From Bin87 sp965203195 (GTDB lineage: Bacteria > Chloroflexota > Dehalococcoidia > Lucifugimonadales > UBA3495): DNA of 64,000 nucleotides. The position numbers and the translations under genes were made by a program. Of this stretch, positions 43,144 to 54,600 are shown piece by piece; position 1 is the stretch's first letter, and each line of letters starts with the position of its first letter. Under the pieces are notes generated by a model, which was given only the letters and a program-made list of their open reading frames with translations, searched no databases and was not told the DNA's origin. Location of the stretch: the NCBI GenBank assembly GCA_965203195.1, contig OZ241860.1, forward strand, positions 2,604,001 through 2,668,000, read 5' to 3'.

Positions 43144-45000
43144 CTAAATCGTCTGCTTCAGCCGCAGCGCCAGCGACCGCGTCAGGCCGGGCACGGCGGC
43201 AATATCCTCCACGCTGGCCTCTTTGATGCCCTGCAAGGAACCAAAACGGCGCAGCAGCATCCGCTTCCGCTTGGCGCCAATGCCCGTAACCATATCCAGA
43301 GGCGACTTCAGGCTGCTCTTGGAACGCAGGTTGCGGTGAAAGGTAACGGCAAACCGATGCGCTTCGTCCCGTATCCGCTGCATCAGGTATAACGCCTGCG
43401 AATCCCGCGGCAGCACAATCGGTTCCGGCGTGTGCGGCACAAACAGCTCCTCGTTCTCCTTCGCCAGGGAACACAGCGGAATCTGTTCCAGCCCCAGGTG
43501 CAGCATCACTTCCCGCGCCGCCGACAGGTGGCCCTTGCCGCCGTCAATAATCACCAGATCCGGCATCGTCCCCCAAGCGTCCACCTTGCCCTCCGGGTCC
43601 GGTTTGGCGATAGCCTGGCTGAGCCGCTGGAAACGCCGGGTCAGCATTTCCTTCATACTGGCGTAGTCGTCAACCTTGTCCACCGCCTTGATTTTGAACC
43701 GCCGGTAATCCCGCGTGCGGGGCCTGCCGTCGTCAAAAACCACCATACTGCCCACCAGGTTGCTGCCCTGGATGTGAGAGATGTCGTAACACTCCATCCG
43801 GCGCGGCGCGGCGGGCAGGCTCAATTCCTCCTCTAGCTCGGCCAGCGCCCCCTGCACGGCATCGGCGCGGTTGAGCCACTTGGCCCGGCGCTGCGCCAGC
43901 CCCTGGGTAGCATTCTCCGCCACCACCTGCATCAGCTGGCGGTTTTCGCCCCGCTGGGGACGGTACAGGCGCACGGCGCCGCCCCGCCGCCGCCGCAGAA
44001 AATCCCGCAGCATAGACGCTTCCTCGGCGGGCGGGTCGTGCTGCACCATTATCGTGGGCGGCACTTCCAGGGCGCTGGCGTAAAACTGCTGCACAAACTG
44101 GGCAATAACCGCCCCCGGCGTGTCATCCTGCGGCCCTTCCATAAAGAAATGGTCGCGCCCAATCAGCTTGCCCTTGCGGACAAAAAACACCTCCACCCAC
44201 GCCTCGTTGGCCGCCATGGCCACCGCCACCGCATCCAGATCCGTAGGCCGCCCCGATTCCACCTTGATGGTGCGTTCCTCAACAAACTTCTGAATGGCGG
44301 CGGCCTGGTCGCGCAGCGCGGCGGCGCGTTCAAACTCCAGGCTCTCGGCGGCTTCCTCCATCCGGGCGCGCAGCTGCCCGGTAACCATTTCCGTGTTGCC
44401 CTCCAGAAAGAGGATAACCTGCTTGATTACCTCGGCGTACTCCTCCTTCCCCGCCAGCCCGGCGCACGGGCCTACGCAACGGTGAATGTAATACTCCAGA
44501 CACGGACGCGGGTCGGCGCCGGTGATTTTCTTGGTGCAGGAACGATAGGGAAACAGCTTTTTGACCAGATCCATTGACTGCCGCACACTGCCGGCGCTGG
44601 CGAAAGGCCCGAAATAACGCGCCCCGTCATCGTGAACCCCCCGGGTGATATAGACGCGGGGGAAATCCTCGGCCAGGTCAACCTTCAAATAGGGATAGGT
44701 TTTGTCGTCCTTCAGGCGGACATTGAAATAGGGCCGGTGCCGCTTGATGAGCGTGTTCTCCAGTATCAGCGCCTCGGCTTCCGTATCCGTGACGATGAAC
44801 TCAAAGTCGGCCAGCTCGCTCACCATCCGCCGCGTCTTGCGGTCCAGGCCGGCCGGCGAGCCGAAGTAGGAACGCAGGCGGTTGGGCAGCACCGCCGCCT
44901 TGCCCACATAGATAACCGCCCCGCCCGCGTTTTTCATCAGATAGACGCCGGGGCGTTCCGGCGCAATCCGCAGGCGGTGCTCAAACTCGGGCCGCATCAT
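43144..45000 (-). CDS. uvrC: Excinuclease ABC subunit C
   Basis: The 618-residue protein has the N-terminal GIY-YIG nuclease (GVYLMKNAGGAVIYVGKA, 3' incision), a Cys-rich segment (PCLEYYIHRCVGPCAG), the UVR helix pair that contacts UvrB, the RNase-H-like 5' nuclease domain (CYDISHIQGSN, DGGKGHL) and C-terminal helix-hairpin-helix motifs (GIGAKRKRMLLRRFGS, VPGLTRSLALRL). All catalytic blocks are present. It performs dual incision in nucleotide-excision repair. Tandem Met codons at the start make the exact first residue ambiguous by one. Confidence 0.97.
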   Translation of the reverse strand: MMRPEFEHRLRIAPERPGVYLMKNAGGAVIYVGKAAVLPNRLRSYFGSPAGLDRKTRRMVSELADFEFIVTDTEAEALILENTLIKRHRPYFNVRLKDDKTYPYLKVDLAEDFPRVYITRGVHDDGARYFGPFASAGSVRQSMDLVKKLFPYRSCTKKITGADPRPCLEYYIHRCVGPCAGLAGKEEYAEVIKQVILFLEGNTEMVTGQLRARMEEAAESLEFERAAALRDQAAAIQKFVEERTIKVESGRPTDLDAVAVAMAANEAWVEVFFVRKGKLIGRDHFFMEGPQDDTPGAVIAQFVQQFYASALEVPPTIMVQHDPPAEEASMLRDFLRRRRGGAVRLYRPQRGENRQLMQVVAENATQGLAQRRAKWLNRADAVQGALAELEEELSLPAAPRRMECYDISHIQGSNLVGSMVVFDDGRPRTRDYRRFKIKAVDKVDDYASMKEMLTRRFQRLSQAIAKPDPEGKVDAWGTMPDLVIIDGGKGHLSAAREVMLHLGLEQIPLCSLAKENEELFVPHTPEPIVLPRDSQALYLMQRIRDEAHRFAVTFHRNLRSKSSLKSPLDMVTGIGAKRKRMLLRRFGSLQGIKEASVEDIAAVPGLTRSLALRLKQTI

Positions 45001-45088
45001 AACCGGCCATCCCTACGCCCCTGTGCTCCCATTCGTTCCGGCCCGGCGCCGTTCCCCCGTCCGCAAAAGGGACTGCTAGAGGACAATG

Positions 45089-45436
45089 CTAGAGGACGAA
45101 GGAAACGGCAATCAGGGCCGCCAGCGCCACGCTGGCAAAGATGCCAATGCGGATCAGCTCCGGCCCCACATGGTTGTAGGCCGCCGGGCGTTCCCGCCGC
45201 CGCCCGCGCGGTTGCTGCGCCGGCCGCCCGCCCGCCGGCCGCGCCGCCCCGGCCGCCACGCCGGCCGCGGCAGTACCTGTAGCGGTAGCCGTGGCGGATG
45301 CAGCAGAACCACCCCCATCCCCGCCATCAAGTACAGCGCCGGCCGCCACTCCCGCCGGGCCGCTGGCGCTCCGGTTGCTGCGCCGCCGGCTCAGGCTGCC
45401 CTGACGGACCGCCACCCTTTTGCCTTTGCTGGGCAT
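45089..45436 (-). CDS. Small tail-anchored membrane protein
   Basis: The 115-residue protein begins MPSKGKRVAVRQGSLSRRRS, continues with a Gly/Ala/Thr-rich low-complexity stretch and an Arg patch, and ends in one hydrophobic helix (RIGIFASVALAALIAVSFVL) reaching the C-terminus. That layout suggests a C-tail-anchored protein with a basic cytoplasmic part. The conserved basic start resembles hypothetical proteins I associate with Chloroflexota, but I know no function. It is upstream of uvrC on the same strand. Confidence 0.65.
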   Translation of the reverse strand: MPSKGKRVAVRQGSLSRRRSNRSASGPAGVAAGAVLDGGDGGGSAASATATATGTAAAGVAAGAARPAGGRPAQQPRGRRRERPAAYNHVGPELIRIGIFASVALAALIAVSFVL

Positions 45437-45621
45437 TTTGCCAATCTCCGGGCGCGGGGATGGCGACCGAACCGAACCGCCCGCCGCCGCGCCAGTTAGT
45501 ATCGTATCGCTCCCATCATACCAGCAAAAGCAGGCGAATTGGCGCCGAAACGGGCGCGATTTTATGTCAAAGCAAACGCAACCGCCCGAACCCCGTCGCC
45601 CGCCGCCGGCCCTGTCCGCCG

Positions 45622-48600
45622 CTACTGGCTGCCCGCCGGCGCCGCCGCCGGCAGCTCAAACCGCACGATGTTCGCCAGCGTATAGCCCTCATCCGGCAGC
45701 AGCACAATCAGCAGCGCCACATAGGTCTGCCCCGCCGTCCGCCCCGCGCAGGTGTACCTGGACGCCTCCAAACCCGGCAGCGTGTCCAGGCAGTAGTCCG
45801 TGTCATCGGCGGCATTGACCACCACCGCCACCTGCGCCGTCCCCGCCGCCGGCGGCGTCCAGGACAGCTCAATCGTCCCCGGATCCGCGCCCACCGCCGC
45901 CGCCAAATCCAGCACCGTCCCCGGCCTCAGCGCGTAGCCCACCGCATAAGCGGCTTCGCCCGCCACGCCGCCGGCGCACATCCGGTCGCCCAAATCCCGC
46001 GCCCCGTCCAGCTCCGTCCACGCGCCGCCGGCGTACCGCAGCAGCGTCAGCGTATAAGCCGAACCCGCCTCCGCCCGCAGCGCATCCGATACCGGCAGGC
46101 AAATCTCCAGCCCGTCATCCGGCGCGCCGGACACCGAAACACCCACCGCCGGCCCGATGCCGAAACCCACGCCCGTAGCCACCGCCGGCGTATCATCACC
46201 CGCCGCCGCTACGGATGCGCGGGCCGCAGTTCCCGGCGGCCCATAAACGCTTACCCCCGCCGGCGCATCCGGGCCGGTCGTTACCGCCCCGGCCGGCAAC
46301 GGCGCCAGCCTGTCGTCCACCGACGCCAGCACCTGCCCCGTCTGCCCGTCGTAACCGCCGCCCCGCGCCGTCATCCGCAGCGTAGCCAGCTCATCGCCCC
46401 CGCCGGCATCAGCGCGGGTAATGACCAGCACGGCCTGCGGCGTAGCCCAGTCCGCCGGCGTAAATGACAGCGCCGCCGGCCGCACCGTCACATCAGGGTT
46501 GTCGCTGGCAATGGACACCGTCACATTGCCGCTGGGTTGAGCGGTCAACGACACAATGAAGGCGCTGATGCCGTTCTCAATCAGGTTCAGCACGGTGGGA
46601 TTGATCGCCAGCCCCGCCGTATCGCCATCCGTTACGGACACCGTTACCGATACCGCCGGCGCCTCATCATAGCCCCCGCCCGACGCCGTGTGCGTCAGCG
46701 TAGCCGTATCGGCGGCGGTATCCCCATCCGAAGCCGCCCTTACCGTTACCCGTTGCGCCGTAGCCCAGTTCACCGTGGTGAAAGTCAGCGCCGCCGGCCG
46801 CGTGGTCACATCATCATTGTCGCTGGCAATCGCCACGCTGACATTCCCGTCCGGCTCCGTAGCCAGCGCCACCGTGTAGGAACCCGTTCCCCCCTCCGCC
46901 AGCCGCAGCGCCGTGGCCGATACCGACAGCGCCGGGTCGGGCGCCGGCGGCGGCGCCGTAGTGTCATTCACCGTCACGCCCACCGTGGCGATAACATCAT
47001 AGTAATGCGCCCCGTTGGCCGTGTGCGTCAGAACCACATTTTCGTCACTCCGGTCCGCATCGGACGCGGCAGTTACGGTAATCGTCCGCGGCGCCATATC
47101 CAAAGGCCGGAAGGACACTTCCGCCGGCGAAACCGTAACATCAGCGTTGTCGCTGGCAATCGCCACCGTCACCGCCCCGGTGAGAATGCGCGTGTCCAGC
47201 TCCACCGTGTAAGTCCCCGTGCCCCCTTCGTCTATCGTCAAACTGCGCGGCGCAAACGCCAAGCGCGGCGGCACCGCCCGGTTCACCGTCACCGTGTAGG
47301 TGCACGGCTTCATCCCATTGTTATCCACCGAGCAGGGCGTCTCATCAGTCGTATCGCCATTCGTTCCGTCGCCGTCCATCGTCTCATCCGGCTCCGGCGG
47401 CGTCACTACGATGACGATTTCGTTGCCCCGGTACTTCAGCGGAACTTCCACCTCGGCGCCACTGTTCACCGCTGAGCCGTTGAGCGTCATCGTGGAACCC
47501 TCCAGCAGGCGGGGCGTCACCGTCACGCTGCTAATCTGGTTGGCCACGCTGGCCCCGTAATCGTAAGTCAGGCTGATAAAGGACGGCGCCAGCCCCACCG
47601 CATCGCCTTCCGAATCCACCAGCGCCAGCGACAGCAGCTGGTTGGGCCGCACCGCAACCACATTCACCGTAACCTCGTCAAACACCGTAACCGTCCGGCC
47701 CCCCACCGTCCCCGTTACCGTCAGCCGCAACACCAGCGCCTTGTCCTCCGTCAGGCCGGTGGGCGCCGGGAAAGTCACCCGCGCCGTCTCCGCCCCGGAA
47801 AGCGCCAGGGCCGATTCGTCAACGCCGTCGGCGTCGGCTACCGTCCAGCGATAAGGCGAAGCGCCCAGCGTGGCCCCGGCCAACGCCTGCCCGCTGCCCT
47901 CCACCGTAACCGGCTGCCCCGAATATGCCTGCACATCGGCGCCCACCATAGCCCGCAACGGACGCTGTTTATCCACATCAAAACTCCCGTACTTCAGTAC
48001 CGGGTAATGCCCAAACCGGAAATCCCACGGGTCGTCCCGGCCCTGGTTGTCGCCGGTAGCAATGTCATCGTCCAGGTTGCGGTTCCAGTTCGAGTAAATG
48101 CCGGTGTAACCGGCGGGTTTCTGCAACTCGACGGTGGTCTGGCCTCCTGTGGTGCCCGTAGTTTGGCGGTCCCAGTAGCTCTCCGTGATCACAGCCGCCG
48201 GGATACCACCGGTGGTAACAACGTTGCCAACTAACTCCCCTTGGCCGCCGGCGCCGTGCGAGCGGCCGATGGCGTAACTGTACGAAATGGAGCCGCCTTG
48301 CGACGAGCCAACCAGCAAACCTCTGGTAGTAATGGCGGAGGCCGCCGTCAATTCAACTTCGGCGGTGGAGTAAGAGGCAATGATTGCGCCAACGCTGGGG
48401 CCGGAGGCGGGAATATGGCTGTTAATATAGCCGACCATCCCGCCGGCGGGTGAAGCCAGGTTTTGAACCTTGCCCGTGACATAACAGCCGATGATGACGC
48501 CGGAATTGGCGCCGGCCAGGATGCCTATAAAGTTGGCATTGGTGCCAACAAATGCGTTGGTGACGCCCAGGGTTTCAATTCTGGCCGTGGAGTCGATTTC

Positions 48601-51600
48601 GCCGAACATTCCCAGGGAGTGGTTGTTGCCGGGAGTCCGGTTGATGAACAGATTGTCAATGACAAAGCCGTTGCCCCGGAAAGTGGTGGCGAACAATTCG
48701 CTGAGACTGGCGGAGGTAGAGGTACTGCCGATGGGCTCCCAGCCCATGCCGGCGTTGTAGTAATCATCCTGCATATCCCCCGTGCCGCCGGTGTGGGTGC
48801 TGCCGTCCCCGTCCGTGTCGAAGTTCAGGTCATTCCGCAGCTCGTAACCCGTGCAGGTAGCCTGGTCGGCGGTGTCGGCGTTGCTGTCGTGGTCGGTAAG
48901 TTCGCACCCCATCCGCCCCGCCGAGCTCCCGTCGCGGTTGGGGTAGCCGGCGCGGTAGTCGGCGGCGTCGGCGGCTGCGGGATCCCCGTCCCCGTCCAAA
49001 TCATGCCGCACCGCATCCAGCTGCGCCAGCGTCCTGATGTCAATCAGCCCGTCATCGTCATCATCATAATCAACCACCGTCCGCCCCTGATCCGTGGCGG
49101 AAAGCGCCCCGTAAATCAGTACCGGCAGCTCGCGGTCCGTCCCAAAATCCCACGGGTCGCCCGTGCTCCACCCCGTTCCGTAGTCGCCCGTGTAGTTGAC
49201 GGGCGCCTTCAGCTGCGCCTCGGTCCGCGCCGCCCCGCCGTTGGCGCTCGCCGTGGTGTAAATCCCCGAGTCCCAGTAACTGTTGCTGACCTGCGTGGCC
49301 AGGGCGCTGCCGGTGAGCGCCCCCACCAGCCCGCCCGTATTGTTGCCCGCGCTGCCGCCGCTGCCCGTGGCGGACACCGCGCTGCGGGCGTAGCTGGCGC
49401 TGACCGCGCTGTTCGTGCCGTCGATGACGCCAATCAGCCCGCCCACATTGTTGGGGTTGCTGCTGGTGCCGGCGCCGCTGGCCGTAACCGCCCCGGTAGC
49501 GTAAGTCGCCCGGATGGTGGGGGCGGTTCCGCTGTGGGCGACGTGTCCAATCAGCCCGCCCGCGTTGCTGTCGGCGCCCGCCGCCGTCACCGTGCCGGTG
49601 GCGTAGCAGCCCGTCAAAGTCGACCCCAGCCGGATGTGTCCCACCAGGCCGCCCAAATCGCTGTCGTTGGCGGCGGCGGCCGTGGACACATTGCCGCCGG
49701 CGTAGCACCCGCTCACCGTCGTGGCGGAAACATAGCCCGCCAGACCGCCCACATCGCTGCGGTCGCCACTGGCGGACACTTGCCCGGTGGCGTAGCTGTC
49801 GGAGATGGTGGCGCCGCTATTGGTGGCGCCCACCAAACCCCCGGCCCGGCCGGCGGTTTCCGAAGTGGATACCCGCCCGGTAGCGTAACTGCCGGTCACC
49901 GTGGTGTTGATTTCACTATTCCCCACCAGGCCGCCCGCCTCTTTCTCACCGATTACCCGGCCCGTAGCGTAGCTGTCGCGCACAATGCCGGAGTTCGTCG
50001 CCCCGGAGCGCGTGTTCTGTCCCACCAGGCCGCCCGCGTATTCGGCGGAGTTAAAGGCCGTGCTCGTCCCTGTAGAAGTGGCCGCGCAACTGGCCCGGCT
50101 GCCGCTGACCACGCCGTAGTTGAGACCCAGCAGACACCCGACTCTGCCGCCGCCGGAAGTGGCGCTATGCTCCCCGGACACCGCCCCGCCGGTCACCCAA
50201 CTGCCGCTCACCGCGCTGCCGGCGGCGCTGTATCCCGCCAGCGCGCCGGTGGCGGGAATTCTAACGGCGGTACTGTTCCGCACATTGGACACATAAGGAT
50301 CCGCCAGCCGCACATTCCGCGCCGCCCCGGCGTCGCCGGGAGCGCCAATGATGCCGAACAGCCCCACATAGACGCCATCATCATCGCCGCTGGTGTCCAG
50401 GTTGATGTACAGGTTGTCAATGGTGTTGCCGTTGCCGTCAAAAATGGCCGTGAACTGCGCGGCGGCGCTGGTGTGCCCCCCAATCGGCGCCCAACCCGCC
50501 CCGCCGTTATAGTAGGCGTCATCATCGTCCCCCGTCACCGCGCCGCCGGTACCCGTCGTGTAAGTACCCCCGTCCCCGTCCGTGTCAAAGTCCAGGCTTG
50601 CGCGCAGCTCGTACCCGATGCACCCGTCCTGAAGCGCCGTGTCCGGGTCATCATCGTGATCCCGCCGGCACCCCATCCGCGTGGCGGCGGCCCGCTCCCG
50701 GTGCGGAAACGCGTCGTTATACGCCGTATAAGCCGGATTCCCCGTCCCCGTACCCCCGTTCCCGTCCAGGTCATAGCGAATCGCGTCCAGCTGCGCCAGC
50801 GTGGTAATGTCAATCAGCCCGTTGTCGTTGTCGTCATAATCCATGGGCTGCCCCTGCGCCCCCAAATCCTGCCCCCCGTACTTCAGCGCCGGATACTCGT
50901 CGTTGGCCCCAAAACTCCACGGGTCATCATTCCCGTCGTCGTCCCCGGTATCAGTGTCCCCGTCCACATTCACATTCCAGCTGCCGTAAATGCCCGTGTA
51001 CCCGGTAGGCGTTTGCAGGTTGCTGGCGCTCTGGGCCACCGCGCCGCTGCCGCCGGCGCTCGTGGACTGGCCGCTTGCCTGGGTATCCCAATAACTGGCG
51101 GTTACGGTCGCGTTGACCGCCCGGCCCAGCAGCCCGCCCACCTGCGCCCCCGTCCGCGTACCCGACACCGCCCCCCGCGCATAAGAGGCCGTTAGTTCGG
51201 GCGACAGGGTCGAACTGCCGTAAATGCCGCCCAGCAGCCCGCCCACTTTATCATCGACGCTGGAAGTTGAGGACGAATCCATGCTCGTGCTCACCGCCGC
51301 ATAGCTGGCCACAATCCGGCTGGGCAAAGTCGTGGTTACATTGTACACCGCCCCAATCAGCCCGCCCGCCTGCCGGTTCGTATCGTTGCCGACCCTGACC
51401 GTGACACTGCCCGTGGCATAGCTGGCCCGCACCGTCCCCTGCACGCGCCCCGCCAGCGCCCCGCTGTAATAGGAAGCGCTGCCGGAGGCCGGGTCCCGCC
51501 CGTCCGTTATGCTCACATCCACCAACCCCACATTCTCAATCACCGGGCCGCCGTCAATATAGCCGAACAGCCCCGTATAGTTGGAAGTTACCCCGGTGGG

Positions 51601-54600
51601 GAAAGCGCCGGTCAGCAGGTTGATGGTCAGGTTGGCAATGGTATGCCCGTTGCCGTTGAAGTTGGCGGTGTACGCGCCGCCCGCGTCCCCAATCGGCGTC
51701 CAGCTTTCGTACTCGTCGCTGGCGTCCACACTCCCGTCCTCATTCGTGTCAAAATCCAGATCCGCCAGCACCTCGTACCCCGTGCAGGCCCCCTGCGGAC
51801 ACCCCATCCGCCCCGCCGCGCCCCTCTCGTAATTCGGATACGCCACCCGGTGCGTGGGCAGCCCGTCCCCGTCCCCGTCCAAATCATAACGCACCGCGTC
51901 CAGCTGCGCCAAACTGCGGATGTCAATCAGCCCGTCATCGTCCCGGTCATAGTCAATCACCTCCCGCCCCTGCAACGCCGGCGTCAGGCTGGCGTAGCTG
52001 ATCAGCGGATAATCGTCGGCCGTCCCGAAATCCCACGGATCATCCCCGCCCGTTACGCTGTCCAGGTTGAGATTCCAGTTGTAGAAAGTGGCGGTGGAGG
52101 CGGTGGGATAGTCGGTGGCGCCTTTCAGCGCCGCGGTGGTCTTGGCGGCGCCGGCCCCGGTGCCGGTAATGCCGGTCGTGTCGCTGTCCCAGTAGCTGTC
52201 GCTGATGCCGGTAGGGTTGCTGTTGATGCCCGCCAGCCCGCCCCGGGTGGCGGTGCCGCTGGCGGTGACCGTGCCGATGGAATAGCTGGCGGCGATGGTG
52301 GAGCCGGTGCCGGTGCCGTTGGTGCCTACCAGCCCGCCGCCATAGGCGTTGGTGCCGGAGACAGTCACGGCGCCGGTGGCGTAGCTGGCATTGATGCTGC
52401 CCGAGTTGTACCCGACCAGCCCGCCGGTCCGGGCGCTGGCGCCGGTGGCGCTGACGGCCACGCCGGCGTAACTGGCGTTGATGACGCCCTGGCCGCCCGT
52501 GACGATGTTGCGCCCCACCAGGCCGCCAACATTGGGGGACGGCTCGGTGACCTCAACCGCCCCGCCGGCGGAGCTGGCGGTTATGGTGCCGCGATTAACC
52601 CCCGCCAGCAGCCCAGCCTCCAGGTCGGCCAGGCTGGAACGCGTCACGTCGATGCCGGCGCCGGTGGCGCCGCCGGTCATTCTGACCCCGGAAATGACGC
52701 CGCCGCTGCCCACCGCCCCGAACAGACCCAGCTCAGCGGGAACCCCGGTGGCGTTCGTGGGAACAATGATGAAGAAGTTTTCAATGATGCGCTGGTTGCC
52801 CTCAAACCGCCCCGTGTAACGCTGCCCGGCGGCGTCAGCGCCAATGGGAATCCAGCCGGACCAGGCGCCGGTGGTGGCGACGTAATTGTAGCCCGCGGTG
52901 GGCAAATAATCGCTGGCCTCAATCATCCCGTTGTTGTTGACATCAAAGTCCAGGTCGGCGGTCAGTTCGTACCCGATGCAGGCATCAGGGCAGCCCATCC
53001 CCGCCTGCACCCCGGGAAACGCCTTCTGATACCCCACCGCCGCCGCCCCCGTCGCGCTGCGCCCGTCGCTGTCCAGATCGTGACGCAGGGCGGTCAGCTC
53101 CAGCAGACTGGTAATGTCAATCAGGTTGTCATCGTCCCGGTCGTAGTCCACCTTGGTCGGAACCGGCGACCGCTGCGCCGCAATGCCCGGCCCCGTGTTG
53201 AATTGCAGTATCGGATAATCCGTACCCGTCCCAAAGTGCCACGGGTCATCCGTCCCGTTGGTGAGGACATTGTTGCCGTCGGCGTTGTCCACATCAATGT
53301 TCCAGCTCATAAAGATGTCGCTGCTGGTACTGCCGTATGCGGTGGGTCCGGTCAGGTCGCCGGTGGGTTCCCCCTCCGGCATATTGGTGTCCCCGTCGTC
53401 CGCAATGGCGCTGGTGGTGGTGTCCCAGTAACTGGCGGTTATGGTGGCGCCGGCGCCGATATTGCCAATCAGCCCGCCAATCACCGGAGTGGCGCCCGAA
53501 CTGGTGGGCGCCCCGGTGGAATAGCTGGCGGCTACGGTAATGCCGTTGCCCACGACAGAGCCAATCAGCCCGCCCACTTGGGAACTGGCCCGGCTGGACG
53601 ATACATTCCCCGTGGCGTAAGCAGCGAGTACCGTGCTCTCATTACTGCTGGTAATGCCTTGCACACGGCCCACCAGGCCGCCCGCTATGTCCGGGTCGGT
53701 GTCGGTTGAGGTTGAGGTAAGGGTTACCGCCACCGACGACCAGCAGGCGGCAATGTAAGTCTGGTAAAGGGCATCCCCGACCAGGCCCCCGACCGAGGCG
53801 CGGCCGCTGCCACTGGCCGTGACCGTAATTGTGCCGGTAGTGTAGGCGTTATGTATATCGGTTCCAAGAGAAGTGTCGGCGACCAGGCCGCCCACATACA
53901 GGACACCAGTGGTGCTGGCGATGTTCTGGCTGAAGTTTATGTTCACATCAGTCAGCCCTACATTCTTGATATCGAGCCGTCGCGTAAATCCGAACAGCCC
54001 GGCGTAGTGACCTGTTGCGGTGGTGGCGGGAGGCAGGGAGGTGATGGTCAGGTTGGCGATGGTATGCTCGTTGCCGTCAAAAGTTGCCGTTGTGCGTACC
54101 CTAATCGGCTCCCAGTTGGGGTATTCGTCGTCGCTGTCCACATCGCCGTCCCCGTCCGTGTCAAAATCCAGGTCGGCAGTCAGTTCGTAGCCCAGGCAGG
54201 GGCCGGGAAGGCTGTCGGCGTCGGCGGTGTCGGGGCAGCCGTGGGCTGCCGACGGGCGCGGAAATGCTTCGGCGTGATCTTCGGCGAACTGTCCGGTCGG
54301 ATTGCCAATGACGCCGGTGACTGTCCGGTTATGGCGCATGGCGTTCAGCTTGGCCAGGCTGTCAATTTCAATAAACCCGTCATCGTCCGTGTCATAGTCA
54401 ATGGTAGGCGTGGAATTGACCTTGTGCCCGATCTGGTCCGCCAGGGCATTGGTCCCAAAAGAAAGGTCCGACATAACGTGGGGCGTACCCGGGTGTGCGT
54501 GGGTGAAAGCCCCGGTCATGGAGGGCACGGCGATGCCATTGTTGTCGACGTCAGTGCTGGTGACCACATAGTCGAATTCCACCGTATTGCTGCTATGTCC